This document shows, one piece after another, positions 17,182 through 25,740 of a stretch of DNA of 48,593 nucleotides. The first letter of the stretch is position 1. Each line of letters begins with the position of its first letter. The stretch covers positions 1 through 48,593 of the forward strand of contig JAJPHB010000087.1 in the NCBI GenBank assembly GCA_021325525.1, written 5' to 3'. The notes under the pieces are model-generated. The model did not search any database. It saw nothing but the letters and a program-made list of their open reading frames with translations, and had not been told where the DNA came from. The translations under genes were made by a program, and so were the position numbers. This DNA is from Alphaproteobacteria bacterium. Lineage in GTDB: Bacteria > Pseudomonadota > Alphaproteobacteria > ATCC43930 > CGMCC-115725.

Positions 17182-18237
17182 TCAGAGGGCCGCCGATTGC
17201 GGCGCCTGCGGCGGGCTCTGCATGGCGTGGAGGCGTGCGACCTCCTCGCGCATCTGATCGAGGAAGCCGTTGATCTTCATGTCGACGGCGACGCCGATCG
17301 CATTGGCGAAACCGAGCGCGTCGGCGCCGCCATGGCTCTTCACCACGATGCCGTTGAGGCCGAGCAGCATGGCCCCGTTGTAGCGGCGCGGATCCATGCG
17401 CTCGCGCATCTTTTTCAGGGCGTCGGCGGCAAAGAGATAGCCGATCCGCGCGAGAAGCGAGTGGCGGAAGGCCGCGCGCATGAACTCGCTGAAGAGCCGC
17501 GCCGTCCCTTCCGCCGTCTTCAGCGCGATGTTGCCGGTGAAGCCGTCGGTGACGACGACATCGACGGTCCCGGCAGCGATGTCGTTGCCTTCGATGAAGC
17601 CGTGGAACTTGACGGGCGAGGTCTCGTTGCGCAGCTTCGCGGCGGCGCCGCGCACCGCATCGTTGCCCTTCACCTCCTCGGAGCCGACATTGAGGAGCCC
17701 CACCGTCGGCTGCACGAGGCCGAGCACGGTGCGGGCGAAGGCGTCGCCCATCAGAGCGAACTGCACGAGATTGTCGGCGTCGCACTCGACATTGGCGCCG
17801 AGATCGAGCATGACGCTCTCGCCGCGCCGCGTCGGGAAGAAGGAGGCGATCGCCGGCCGATCGATGCCGGGCAGCATCTTGAGCGCGATCTTCGCCATCG
17901 CCATCAGTGCCCCGGTATTGCCGGCCGAGACGACGCAATCGGCCTCGCCCTCGGCGACGGCATCGATGGCAAGGCGCATGCTAGAGCGCCGCGCCGTGCG
18001 CAGCGCCACCGAGGGCTTCGCCTCGTTGGTGACGACCTCGTCGGTGTGACGGATGCTGGAGCAGCGCATGAGGCGCGGCATCTTGGCGAGAAGCGGCTTG
18101 ATCTTGTCCTCGACGCCAAAGAGCAGGAAGGCGGCGCCGGGATAGCGCTTCAGCGACTTGTCGGCCCCTTTCAGCACCATGCGCGGGGCCTGGTCGCCGC
18201 CCATGACGTCGAGGGCGATGGTAATGCTTGCGCTCAA
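17182..18237 (-). CDS. plsX: Phosphate acyltransferase PlsX
   Basis: Peripheral membrane enzyme that converts acyl-ACP to acyl-phosphate, the donor for PlsY in phospholipid synthesis. The 351-residue protein begins with the family signature [14 protein letters not shown] and contains [11 protein letters not shown] and [14 protein letters not shown]. It sits between rpmF (31 bp upstream) and fabH (1 bp downstream), the standard bacterial arrangement linking ribosome and lipid synthesis. Confidence 0.97.
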   Translation of the reverse strand: MSASITIALDVMGGDQAPRMVLKGADKSLKRYPGAAFLLFGVEDKIKPLLAKMPRLMRCSSIRHTDEVVTNEAKPSVALRTARRSSMRLAIDAVAEGEADCVVSAGNTGALMAMAKIALKMLPGIDRPAIASFFPTRRGESVMLDLGANVECDADNLVQFALMGDAFARTVLGLVQPTVGLLNVGSEEVKGNDAVRGAAAKLRNETSPVKFHGFIEGNDIAAGTVDVVVTDGFTGNIALKTAEGTARLFSEFMRAAFRHSLLARIGYLFAADALKKMRERMDPRRYNGAMLLGLNGIVVKSHGGADALGFANAIGVAVDMKINGFLDQMREEVARLHAMQSPPQAPQSAAL

Positions 18238-18268
18238 GCCGGCGCGCCCCTACCCCGCCGGGGCCGCG

Positions 18269-18457
18269 TCAAGCGGTTTCCGAACGCGGCGAGACGACCT
18301 CGCGCCCATCATAATAGCCGCAAGCCGAGCAGACATGATGGGGACGTTTGCTCTCGCCGCAATTCGGGCACTCGACATAGCTTGCCGCCGGCAACGCATG
18401 ATGGGACCGCCGCATGTTGCGGCGCGATTTCGAGACTTTCTTCTTCGGAACCGCCAT
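18269..18457 (-). CDS. rpmF: 50S ribosomal protein L32
   Basis: A 62-residue large-subunit protein with the family start [20 protein letters not shown]. It has a complete zinc ribbon (CPNCGE...CSACGYY, two CxxC pairs), so it is the zinc-binding (C+) form. No cysteine-free paralogue is visible in the window. A promoter at 18499-18527 precedes it, and it starts the rpmF-plsX-fabH operon. Confidence 0.97.
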   Translation of the reverse strand: MAVPKKKVSKSRRNMRRSHHALPAASYVECPNCGESKRPHHVCSACGYYDGREVVSPRSETA

Positions 18458-18498
18458 ATTGGGAAACTCGCCTAAGGGACCGGTTGGGAGGCCGCTGC

Positions 18499-18527
18499 TA
18501 CTTAAACAAAAACGGCGCGCCCGGCAA
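18499..18527 (-). promoter_or_regulatory. Promoter of rpmF-plsX-fabH
   Basis: Minus strand: -35 TTGCCG (18522-18527), 17-bp spacer, -10 TAAGTA (18499-18504), 41 bp before rpmF. The spacer contains a run of T after a GC-rich stretch, which might also weaken read-through from yceD. Confidence 0.6.
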
Positions 18528-18543
18528 CCTTGTTCGCGCGGGA

Positions 18544-19083
18544 TTAGCGCCTCCGCCGCAGCCGCTCCAGCGCGGCGAAGGGGTGCGGCAGGGCGGCGCC
18601 GGTATCCTCGGGCGGCGCCGGAAGATGCGCGCCGGGCGCGCGCGGGAACGGGTCGATGGCAAGCGAGAGCTGCTGCGCCGCGGCTTCGCCGATATCGACC
18701 TCGTCCCCGACAAGCGGCTCGACTTCCTCGGCTTCGGCCTCGACGACCTCGTGCCGGTCGGAGGCGCCCGGCCGATAGAAGAGCGTGAATTCCTCGGCGA
18801 TAAGGCCGGCCACCGGTTCCAGCGAGACGACGCATTCCTGCACGAGCTCGGCCGCGATCTGCGCCGCGAGCCGCACGCCTCCTCCCCTTTCGCGCGAGAG
18901 GCGCGCCTCGACCTCGAAGCGCTCGAGCGCGAGAAGACCGAAGCGGCGCGCGAGGGCGGCGCGCTCGGCCGCATCGGCGGCGAGACGATGGACCTCGTCG
19001 CCTTCGCCGAGATGGGCGACCGAGACGATTCGCGAGAATTCGGGGCGAGGCGATTGCGGCGGAGCCGGCCGGCGCTCATCCAT
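18544..19083 (-). CDS. yceD: YceD/DUF177 family protein
   Basis: A 179-residue member of the DUF177 family, linked to 23S rRNA accumulation and almost always encoded just before rpmF. Features are the N-terminal [10 protein letters not shown], the central [20 protein letters not shown] (around residues 81-100) and the acidic stretch [20 protein letters not shown], all typical. Its start overlaps the end of the upstream cbp3-like gene by 8 bp, suggesting coupling. No membrane segment is present. Confidence 0.9.
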   Translation of the reverse strand: MDERRPAPPQSPRPEFSRIVSVAHLGEGDEVHRLAADAAERAALARRFGLLALERFEVEARLSRERGGGVRLAAQIAAELVQECVVSLEPVAGLIAEEFTLFYRPGASDRHEVVEAEAEEVEPLVGDEVDIGEAAAQQLSLAIDPFPRAPGAHLPAPPEDTGAALPHPFAALERLRRRR

Positions 19084-19648
19084 GCGAGCGGCCTTTCGCG
19101 GCGCCCGCGGTGGCGGAAGGCGGCGGCGCAAACTGCGCCTCGCCGGCGAGCAGGAGGGAGGCCGGCTCTGCGGCGAGCGCCGCGGCGCAACGCCGCATAT
19201 AGTCCGCCATCGCGCAAAGATCGCCCTCGCCGGGCGACACGGTCCCGTAGAGATTGCGCCGCAGCGCCGCGCGGAGCTCATGGTCGCCTTCGGCGAGGCC
19301 CCGCTCGTAGGAGGCGATCCGCCCGTAGAACCCTTTCGCCATCCGCTTCACCTGGCGTCCGACGGAGAGGTCGCCGACCCCGATTTCGCGCAGCACGCGG
19401 TCCATGTCGGTGAACATCGTGTCGAACAGCGCCTGGGCGAAATCGGCGCATTCGGCTCCCGCGCCTTTGAGCCGGCCGAGGACCAGGAACGCGTGCAGAG
19501 CCAGAAGGTCGAAACGGCCATCGAGCGTGTCGGGCACGCCGCAATAGGCGAAGAAGACCGGCTGCCGCGCCGCCTCGACGATCCGACCATAGAGGCGCCG
19601 GGCCGCCTCGCGATGCGGATTGCGGCGAAAGAGCGAGGTGATCGGCAT
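19076..19648 (-). CDS. Ubiquinol-cytochrome c chaperone (Cbp3/UQCC1-like)
   Basis: A 190-residue protein of the family that helps assemble cytochrome b of the bc1 complex. Diagnostic segments are REAARRLYGRIVEAARQPVF, YCGVPDTLDGRFDLLALHAFLVL and FDTMFTDMDRVLREIGVGD. I chose the internal ATG (MPITSLFRRN), which has GGGAGA just upstream; an upstream in-frame start would add 12 residues. It is divergent from bamE and overlaps yceD by 8 bp. The cbp3-yceD and divergent bamE arrangement is a conserved alphaproteobacterial neighbourhood. Confidence 0.9.
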   Translation of the reverse strand: MPITSLFRRNPHREAARRLYGRIVEAARQPVFFAYCGVPDTLDGRFDLLALHAFLVLGRLKGAGAECADFAQALFDTMFTDMDRVLREIGVGDLSVGRQVKRMAKGFYGRIASYERGLAEGDHELRAALRRNLYGTVSPGEGDLCAMADYMRRCAAALAAEPASLLLAGEAQFAPPPSATAGAAKGRSHG

Positions 19649-19799
19649 CGGGTCTCCCGAGGCTGGGCTTGCCGGGGTTGACACCCGACTGCGCGGCGGC
19701 GCAATTTTGCGAGGCTAGATGGGCGCGTCAGGCGCCGATGTCAATCGATCCGCCACGGCATCGTCCGCTCCGCATGCCGGGCGAGGGAGAGGGTCGCCG

Positions 19800-20303
19800 A
19801 TGCCGCAACGCCGCCGCCTCGTTTCGCTCGGCTTTCTCGCCATGCTGGCGGCCGCCTGCTCGCCCGTGGTGGATCAGCGCGGCAATCTTCCGGACGCGAC
19901 GAAGCTCGCCCAGATTCAGCCCGGAGTGACGACAAAGGAGGCGGTCCAACAGCTCCTCGGCACCCCGTCGAGCGTCGCCACCTTCAACGACAAGACCTGG
20001 TACTACATCAGCCGCCGCACCTCGCAGACCGCCTTCTTCGACCCGAAAGTCCTCGATCAGGAGGTGATCGTCGTCGCCTTCGACGATGGCGGCGTCGTGC
20101 GCGACGTCGAGCGGCACGGCCTCGCCGACGGTCGGCAGGTCGATCCCTCGCCCCGCGTGACGCCTTCGGCCGGCCATGAGCTCGGCATCCTCGAGCAGCT
20201 CATCGGCAATCTCGGCCGCTTCAACACCGAGGGGAACGCGCCCAGGGCCTTCGGCCGTCCGGGCGGCCCCGGCAGCGGCGGCAGCCCCGGCCGCGGATAT
20301 TGA
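19800..20303 (+). CDS. bamE: Outer membrane protein assembly factor BamE
   Basis: Small lipoprotein of the BAM complex that inserts beta-barrel proteins into the outer membrane. The 167-residue precursor has a lipobox ending in Cys20 (LAAAC). The SmpA/OmlA domain follows: LPDATKLAQIQPGVTTKEAV, LLGTPSSVATFNDKTWYYIS, and QEVIVVAFDDGGVV. A Gly/Pro-rich tail (GRPGGPGSGGSPGRGY) follows the domain and looks disordered. It is divergently transcribed from the cbp3-like gene. Confidence 0.93.
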   Translation: MPQRRRLVSLGFLAMLAAACSPVVDQRGNLPDATKLAQIQPGVTTKEAVQQLLGTPSSVATFNDKTWYYISRRTSQTAFFDPKVLDQEVIVVAFDDGGVVRDVERHGLADGRQVDPSPRVTPSAGHELGILEQLIGNLGRFNTEGNAPRAFGRPGGPGSGGSPGRGY

Positions 20304-20421
20304 GCCGACCCCTCGCCGGCAGCGCTCGCACGGGGTGAGCAGCCGCTTCCGGCAACGCGTCGAATGCAAGGCAATTCCATCGCCTTCAACCGGGGATGAC
20401 TCGTCCCGAGCGCGCCTAACA

Positions 20422-20450
20422 TGAGGTCGAGGCGATCGCAATCGACCTCA
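20422..20450 (+). promoter_or_regulatory. Leader inverted repeat before the secreted protein gene
   Basis: Perfect 9-bp arms TGAGGTCGA (20422-20430) and TCGACCTCA (20442-20450) enclose an 11-nt loop that itself holds the 8-bp palindrome GCGATCGC (20432-20439). It ends 22 bp before the ATG at 20473. It could be a protein operator or a hairpin in the mRNA leader. Confidence 0.6.
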
Positions 20451-20472
20451 GCACCTTCACAAGGGGACGACC

Positions 20473-20814
20473 ATGTACCGAAAGCATATCCGCAGCGCGC
20501 TCGCTATCGCCGTCATCGGGCTCTTCGCCGGCGGCGCCAGCACCGGCGCCATGGCGCAGACGCAGTGGGAGCAGAACCATCCGCGGCGCGACCAGGTGAA
20601 CGATCGCCTCGCCAACCAGAACAAGCGCATTCATAAAGAGGTGAAGGAGGGCGATCTGACCAAGCGGCAGGCGGCGAAGCTCCACAAGGACGATCGCCAG
20701 ATCCGCAAGGAAGAGCGCCTCATGGCGAGCCAGAACCACGGCCATATCACCAAGCAAGAGCAGCGCACCTTGAACCAGCAGGAGAACAAGGTCAGCAAGA
20801 AGATCGGCGAGTAG
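20473..20814 (+). CDS. Small secreted charged protein of unknown function
   Basis: A 113-residue precursor with a clear signal peptide (cleavage expected after Ala28 in AMA-QTQ). The mature part is about 85 residues, almost all helical and strongly charged. It contains two related units: VNDRLANQNKRIHKEVKEGD then LTKRQAAKLHKDDRQIRKEE, and ITKQEQRTLNQQENKVSKKI. Similar periplasmic proteins occur in rhizobia and Burkholderiales, but I know no function. A palindrome lies in its leader and a terminator follows it. A metal- or stress-related role is only a guess. Confidence 0.85.
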   Translation: MYRKHIRSALAIAVIGLFAGGASTGAMAQTQWEQNHPRRDQVNDRLANQNKRIHKEVKEGDLTKRQAAKLHKDDRQIRKEERLMASQNHGHITKQEQRTLNQQENKVSKKIGE

Positions 20815-20871
20815 AACCTTTTTGGAGGGGCGCGGCCTTCGCTCTCCCTTCCCCGTCTCTGGAATGGAAAG

Positions 20872-20895
20872 GCCCCCGGCCCTAGGGCCGGGGGC
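20872..20895. terminator. Perfect 24-bp palindrome, bidirectional terminator
   Basis: Arms GCCCCCGGCCC (20872-20882) and GGGCCGGGGGC (20885-20895) around TA form a fully symmetric GC-rich stem. It lies between the convergent secreted-protein gene and hppA. T-rich tracts are short: CTTCGT on the plus side and CCTTTCC on the minus side. Confidence 0.7.
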
Positions 20896-20919
20896 TTCGT
20901 GCGGACGCCGCCCTCAGCG

Positions 20920-23019
20920 TCAGTGGCCGGCGGCGAGGAACGCCAGGAGCAGCAAGGCCACGATGTTGATGATCTTGATCATCGGGTTGACGGCCGGCCC
21001 GGCGGTGTCCTTGTAGGGATCGCCGACGGTGTCGCCGGTCACGGCCGCCTTGTGCGCGTCCGAGCCCTTGCCGCCGTGGTGGCCCTCCTCGATGTACTTC
21101 TTGGCATTGTCCCAGGCGCCGCCGCCCGAGGTCATCGAGATGGCGACGAAGAGCCCGGTGACGATCGTCCCGAGCAGCATCGCGCCCAAGGCGCTGAACG
21201 CGGCCGTCGGGCCGTGGATCCAGGAAATGACGCCATAGAGCACGATCGGCGCCAGCACCGGCAGCAGCGAGGGCACGATCATCTCCTTGATCGCGGCCCG
21301 CGTCAGCATGTCGACCGCCCTGCCGTAATCGGGCTTGGCCTTCCCCTCCATGATGCCCTTGATCTCCTTGAACTGCCGGCGGACCTCGATGACGACAGAG
21401 CCGGCGGCGCGGCCGACGGCGGTCATGCCGAGGGCGCCGAAGAGATAGGGCAAGAGGCCGCCGATAAAGAGGCCGATGACGACGAAGGGATCCTGCAGGC
21501 CGAAATTGACGTTGAGGCCGGGAAAATAGTGCCGCAAATCCTCGGTATAGGCGGCGAAGAGCACGAGGGCGGCGAGCCCGGCCGAACCGATCGCATAGCC
21601 CTTCGTCACCGCCTTCGTCGTGTTGCCGACGGCATCGAGCGCGTCGGTCGTCTTGCGGACGTCCTTGGCCAGATCGGCCATCTCGGCGATGCCGCCGGCG
21701 TTGTCGGTGACCGGGCCATAGGCATCGAGCGCGACGATCATGCCGGCGAGGGCCAGCATGGTGGTCACCGCAATGGCGATGCCGAAGAGGCCGGCGACGA
21801 GGTAGGAGGCGATGATGCCGGCGCAGATGACGAGCACCGGCAGGGCCGTCGCCTCCATCGATACGGCGAGGCCCTGGATGACGTTGGTGGCGTGCCCCGT
21901 CGTCGAGCTCTTGGCGACGCTGCGCACCGGCCGGTAGGAGGTCGAGGTGTAGTATTCGGTGATGATGACGATGAGCCCCGTGACGGCGAGGCCGACGATG
22001 GCGCAGCCGAAGAGATCGGCACCGGTCACGGTGACCCCGTTCGTCATCTTCACCGCCGTGCCGAAGCCGACGAGCCAGGCGATGATAGCGGCGATGAGGC
22101 CGGCCGAAATGATGCCGGTGGCGACGAGCCCCTTGTAGAGCGCCTGCATGATGTGGCCGCGGGGGCCGAGCTTGACGAAATAGGTGCCGACGACCGAGGC
22201 GGCGATGCAGACGCCGCCGATGACGAGCGGCAGGATCATCATGGCGTCGCGGACCGCGCCTTCGAAGAAGATGTTGCCGAGAAGCATCGTCGCGACGATG
22301 GTGACGGCATAGGTCTCGAAGAGGTCGGCGGCCATTCCGGCGCAGTCGCCGACATTGTCGCCGACATTGTCGGCGATGACGGCGGGGTTGCGCGGATCGT
22401 CCTCGGGGATGCCCGCCTCGACCTTGCCGACGAGGTCGGCGCCGACATCGGCGCCCTTCGTGAAGATGCCGCCGCCGAGGCGGGCAAAGATCGAGATCAG
22501 CGAGGCGCCGAAGCTCAGCGCCACCATCGCTTCGAGCACCGGGCGCAGATTGTCGGCCGGCAGGCTGGCGCGGAGAATGATGTAGTAGATGCCGACGCCG
22601 AGAAGGCCGAGGCCGACGACGAGCAGCCCGGTGATGGCGCCCGATTTGAAGGCGATGTCGAGACCGGCGGCGAGCCCCCCGCGCGCCGCCTGCGCCGTCC
22701 GCACATTGGCGCGCACCGAGACGTTCATGCCGATATAGCCGGCCGCGCCCGACAGCACCGAGCCGATGAGGAAGCCGACGGCGACCCTGATGCCCAGCGT
22801 CACGCCGAGAATGATGAGGATGACGATGCCGACAATGGCGATCGTCCGATACTGGCGGTTGAGGTAGGCACGGGCGCCTTCCTGGACGGCGCCCGAGATC
22901 TCCTGCATCCGCGCCGATCCCGCATCGGCCGCCAGAACCTGCCGGCTGGTCACCCAGCCATAGAGCAGCGCCAGAACGCCGCAGGCAATGACGATCACAT
23001 TAGGCCACATGGTCGACAT
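20920..23019 (-). CDS. hppA: K+-independent membrane-bound proton-pumping pyrophosphatase
   Basis: Inner-membrane enzyme that couples pyrophosphate hydrolysis to proton export. The 699-residue protein has about 16 membrane segments. The pyrophosphate/Mg site [20 protein letters not shown] spans 191-210 and DNVGDNVGD 217-225; a second acidic site, [12 protein letters not shown], is near 432-443. The motif GNTTKA places Lys469 where K+-dependent enzymes have alanine, so this should be the K+-independent, H+-pumping class. AAGGAA precedes the start. It is monocistronic and convergent with the small secreted-protein gene. Confidence 0.96.
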   Translation of the reverse strand: MSTMWPNVIVIACGVLALLYGWVTSRQVLAADAGSARMQEISGAVQEGARAYLNRQYRTIAIVGIVILIILGVTLGIRVAVGFLIGSVLSGAAGYIGMNVSVRANVRTAQAARGGLAAGLDIAFKSGAITGLLVVGLGLLGVGIYYIILRASLPADNLRPVLEAMVALSFGASLISIFARLGGGIFTKGADVGADLVGKVEAGIPEDDPRNPAVIADNVGDNVGDCAGMAADLFETYAVTIVATMLLGNIFFEGAVRDAMMILPLVIGGVCIAASVVGTYFVKLGPRGHIMQALYKGLVATGIISAGLIAAIIAWLVGFGTAVKMTNGVTVTGADLFGCAIVGLAVTGLIVIITEYYTSTSYRPVRSVAKSSTTGHATNVIQGLAVSMEATALPVLVICAGIIASYLVAGLFGIAIAVTTMLALAGMIVALDAYGPVTDNAGGIAEMADLAKDVRKTTDALDAVGNTTKAVTKGYAIGSAGLAALVLFAAYTEDLRHYFPGLNVNFGLQDPFVVIGLFIGGLLPYLFGALGMTAVGRAAGSVVIEVRRQFKEIKGIMEGKAKPDYGRAVDMLTRAAIKEMIVPSLLPVLAPIVLYGVISWIHGPTAAFSALGAMLLGTIVTGLFVAISMTSGGGAWDNAKKYIEEGHHGGKGSDAHKAAVTGDTVGDPYKDTAGPAVNPMIKIINIVALLLLAFLAAGH

Positions 23020-23352
23020 TCTCGTTTCCTTGTTTTTCGTGAGTTGGGCCGAGTGCGCGATCGATGCGAGGCTGCGCTGCCTCCGCCCGTCCCAGCCCAG
23101 GCAAAGCGCGGCGGAACATGCCAGAAGAGCCTCGCCGAGGCAACCGGACTGTGACCCGCTCGGCCTCCCCTCCGGCGCGGAACCGTCTCGCGCAACGCGC
23201 GAGAGATGCCGCGGCGAGCCCTTGGGACGAGAGGGCGACGGCGCTCGGCCGGAGCTGCCGCCGGCGCCTCCCTCGGCAGGAGGAAGATGACCGCGGTCAG
23301 CGGCAGAAGGTAAGGAGCGCCGGCGGCGTCGCAGATGGCGCCGCGGCCGCGC
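23020..23352 (-). other. Intergenic region upstream of hppA
   Basis: About 330 bp lie between the FliL-like gene and hppA, both on the minus strand. I see no supported gene, structured RNA or clear terminator. Short open frames on the plus strand are high-GC shadows. The hppA promoter must lie here, but no good -35/-10 pair was identified. Confidence 0.4.
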
Positions 23353-23814
23353 TCACGGCGCGCGCGGCCGCTCGAAGGCCTGCTCGACCAGAACCGCGTG
23401 GACGAAACCCTGGCCGAGAACACGGTCGCTCGTCTGCTGGAGGCGCGCCTTCAGCGCCGACACGTCGAGGACGCGCGTCGCCTCGCTGTGCTGATCGATA
23501 TAGGTGTAGATCTCGGTGATGAAGGCGTCGCGCAGCTTGTCGCGCTTCGGCTCGAAGTCGAGGGCCGTCTTGCCCTTTTCGAGCTCCAGCGCCAGGACGA
23601 GGCCGGCCGTGCGGGTCACGCGGTTGCCCTCGACGATGGGCAGGATGATCGGCCGGAGCTGGATGAAGGTCGGCCCGTCGACCGCCTCTCCTTTGGGCTT
23701 GACGGCCTCGGCGGCAAGCGCGCGGCCGGCGCCGGCAGGGGCTGCCGCCGCCAGCACCACAGCCAGGAGGAGCCGCGCCGCCCGCTCAGAAATGCTGGAA
23801 CCCCGCAGAAGCAA
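23353..23814 (-). CDS. FliL-like secreted or membrane-anchored protein
   Basis: A 153-residue protein with one hydrophobic N-terminal segment (about residues 12-35), either a signal peptide or a membrane anchor. The rest resembles the periplasmic domain of FliL: FIQLRPIILPIVEGNRVTR, LVLALELEKG, RDKLRDAFITEIYTYI and RVLGQGFVHAVLVEQAF. FliL binds the flagellar stator, and FliL folds resemble stomatin-type SPFH domains. No flagellar gene is near. The gene overlaps the end of thiL by 29 bp and is the last in the rib-nusB-thiL series. The FliL relation is my reading of the pattern. Confidence 0.72.
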   Translation of the reverse strand: MLLRGSSISERAARLLLAVVLAAAAPAGAGRALAAEAVKPKGEAVDGPTFIQLRPIILPIVEGNRVTRTAGLVLALELEKGKTALDFEPKRDKLRDAFITEIYTYIDQHSEATRVLDVSALKARLQQTSDRVLGQGFVHAVLVEQAFERPRAP

Positions 23815-24769
23815 GCTCGATCTCCCGTCCCGCGCCGTCGCGGACCAGAACGCCGGACCCGGCGCCGATCCGGCCGATGCGCGTCACCGGCAGGCCGAGC
23901 GCGCCCGACAGCGCCGCCAAGGGCTCCGCCGCCGCGGGCGGCGCGGCGAAGAGCAGTTCATAGTCGTCGCCGCCGGTGAGGACAAGCGGCAGCAGGCTTG
24001 GATCGGCCGACAGCGCCTGCCGCGCCGCCGACGACAGAGGCACGCGCTCGGCCTCGATCGCCGCCGCGACGCCCGAGGTCTCGCAGATATGGCCGAGATC
24101 GGCGACGAGCCCGTCCGAGACGTCGATCAGGGCATGGGCGAACCCGTGCAGCGCCGCGCCGAGGGCGAGGCGCGGCTGCGGCAGGCGGTAGCGCCCGGCG
24201 AGGGCGTCGCGTTCGGCCGCGGTGAGCCCCGCGAGGGCGCCTTGCAAGACCTTCAGTCCCAGCGCCGCGTCGCCGATCGTGCCCGAGACGTAGATTTCGT
24301 CGCCGATCGCCGCGCCCGAGCGGCGCAGCGCCGTGCCAGCGGCGATCGTGCCGATCGCGGTCATGGAGAAGCTGGCCGGCCCCGGCGTCGCCACGGAATC
24401 GCCCCCGAGAAGCGCGATGCCGAATTCGCGCTGATCGGCGGCAAGCCCGGCGGCGAAGGCGGCGAGCCAGTCCTCTCCGCGCGTCGGCGGCAGCGCCGTC
24501 GTCAGCAGATAGCCGAGCGGCGCCGCCCCCATTGCCGCGAGGTCGGAGAGGTTGACGCGCAGCAGCTTCCGCGCGACGAGATCGGCGGGGTCCGCGGGCA
24601 GGAAATGGACGCCCTCGACGATCGCATCCGTGGTGATGACCAGCTCCTGGCCGGGCGGACCCGGAAAGACCGCGGCGTCGTCGAGAAGACCGAGCGCGCC
24701 GGCGCCGGCGAGCGGCGCGAAGAAGCGGCGGATGCGCTCGAATTCACCGAGGCGCGGCACCGCCGCCAC
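23786..24769 (-). CDS. thiL: Thiamine-monophosphate kinase
   Basis: Phosphorylates thiamine monophosphate to the active cofactor thiamine diphosphate. The 327-residue protein has the family start RLGEFERIRRFFAPL, the ATP/Mg segment DDAAVFPGPPGQELVITTDAIVEGVHF read across residues 29-55, and later ALIDVSDGLVADLGHI and LTGGDDYELLFA. It overlaps nusB by 26 bp upstream and the FliL-like gene by 29 bp downstream, so the three are tightly linked. Confidence 0.96.
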   Translation of the reverse strand: MAAVPRLGEFERIRRFFAPLAGAGALGLLDDAAVFPGPPGQELVITTDAIVEGVHFLPADPADLVARKLLRVNLSDLAAMGAAPLGYLLTTALPPTRGEDWLAAFAAGLAADQREFGIALLGGDSVATPGPASFSMTAIGTIAAGTALRRSGAAIGDEIYVSGTIGDAALGLKVLQGALAGLTAAERDALAGRYRLPQPRLALGAALHGFAHALIDVSDGLVADLGHICETSGVAAAIEAERVPLSSAARQALSADPSLLPLVLTGGDDYELLFAAPPAAAEPLAALSGALGLPVTRIGRIGAGSGVLVRDGAGREIELASAGFQHF

Positions 24770-25277
24770 GGTCGGGTCCCAGATCCTCGGCGCGCAGGAG
24801 GCGCGCGAGGCGGTCGAGCACGCCGTTCACCATCCCCGGCTCCTTGCCGGCGAAGAAGGCGTGCGCCACGTCGAGATATTCGCTGATGACGACGCGCGGC
24901 GGGATGTCGCGCCGGGCCAGCAGCTCATAGGCGCCGGCGCGCAGTATGGCGCGGAGGATCGTCTCGAGCCGATGCACCGGCCATTCCTCGCTGAGCGCCT
25001 CCGACAGCATGCCGTCGATGTCGCCGCGCCGCGCCGAGGCGCCGCGCACGATGTCGACGAAAAGCAGCCGGTCAGCCTCGCCGTAATGCTCGCCTTCGAT
25101 TTCCTGGCCGAGGCGGTGCTTGACGAATTCGCCGATGACGGCATCGACCTCAGTGCTCGACGGGTCGAGGCGATTGAGCTCGATTTGGTAGAGCGCCTGC
25201 ACGGCGAGCAGGCGCGCGACGCTGCGGCGTCGGGCGGCACTGCCGCGAATCTTTTCGGTCTGGCGTTCGTCGATCAT
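24744..25277 (-). CDS. nusB: Transcription antitermination factor NusB
   Basis: RNA-binding antitermination factor that works with NusE/S10 at boxA sites in rRNA operons. The 177-residue all-helical protein shows ARLLAVQALYQIELN near residues 20-34, and the C-terminal VVISEYLDVAHAFFAGKEPG followed by MVNGVLDRLAR. It overlaps ribH by 4 bp and thiL by 26 bp. The ribH-nusB-thiL order is widely conserved in bacteria. Confidence 0.96.
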   Translation of the reverse strand: MIDERQTEKIRGSAARRRSVARLLAVQALYQIELNRLDPSSTEVDAVIGEFVKHRLGQEIEGEHYGEADRLLFVDIVRGASARRGDIDGMLSEALSEEWPVHRLETILRAILRAGAYELLARRDIPPRVVISEYLDVAHAFFAGKEPGMVNGVLDRLARLLRAEDLGPDRGGGAAPR

Positions 25278-25732
25278 GGGCGCTGCAATCCGAATTGGTG
25301 GCGCAGCTCGATCATGGCAAGGCAGGCCCGCGCCGCTTCGCCGCCTTTGTTCTTGCGCTCGACCTTGGCCCGGGTCAGCGCCTGCGCCTCGTTCTCGACG
25401 GTCAGAATGCCGTAGCCGATGGCGACGCCGTATTGCACCGCGAGCTGCTGGAGGCCGCGAGCGCTTTCCGCGCAGACATAGTCGTAATGCGTCGTCTCGC
25501 CACGGATGACGCAGCCCAAGGCGATATAGCCATCGAAGCGACGGCGGCCCGTGCCGCGCCCCTCGATCGCTATGCGGATCGCCGCCGGGATCTCGAAGGC
25601 GCCGGGCACGGTGAAGCGCTCATAGCTGGCGCCGGCGGCATCGAGAGCCTGGATAGCGCCGCGGGCGAGCTCCGCCGCGATATGCGCGTAATAGGGCGCC
25701 TCGACGATCATGACATGCGGCGCATCGGCCAT
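25274..25732 (-). CDS. ribH: 6,7-dimethyl-8-ribityllumazine synthase
   Basis: Penultimate step of riboflavin synthesis: condenses the dihydroxybutanone phosphate from RibB with the pyrimidine from the RibD branch. The 152-residue protein has VPGAFEIPAAI, GCVIRGETTHYDYV with catalytic His82, and the C-terminal GILTVENEAQALTRA. It lies 8 bp after ribB and overlaps nusB by 4 bp. Confidence 0.96.
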   Translation of the reverse strand: MADAPHVMIVEAPYYAHIAAELARGAIQALDAAGASYERFTVPGAFEIPAAIRIAIEGRGTGRRRFDGYIALGCVIRGETTHYDYVCAESARGLQQLAVQYGVAIGYGILTVENEAQALTRAKVERKNKGGEAARACLAMIELRHQFGLQRP

Positions 25733-25740
25733 GGCGCCTC

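Noticed and set aside
17158-19413. 751-residue open frame on the plus strand
   Set aside because: It runs antisense through plsX, rpmF and yceD, all of which have clear family signatures on the minus strand.
20899-23154. 751-residue open frame on the plus strand
   Set aside because: It is entirely antisense to hppA, is rich in Asp, Gly, Arg and Ala as expected from a high-GC shadow frame, and shows no family pattern.
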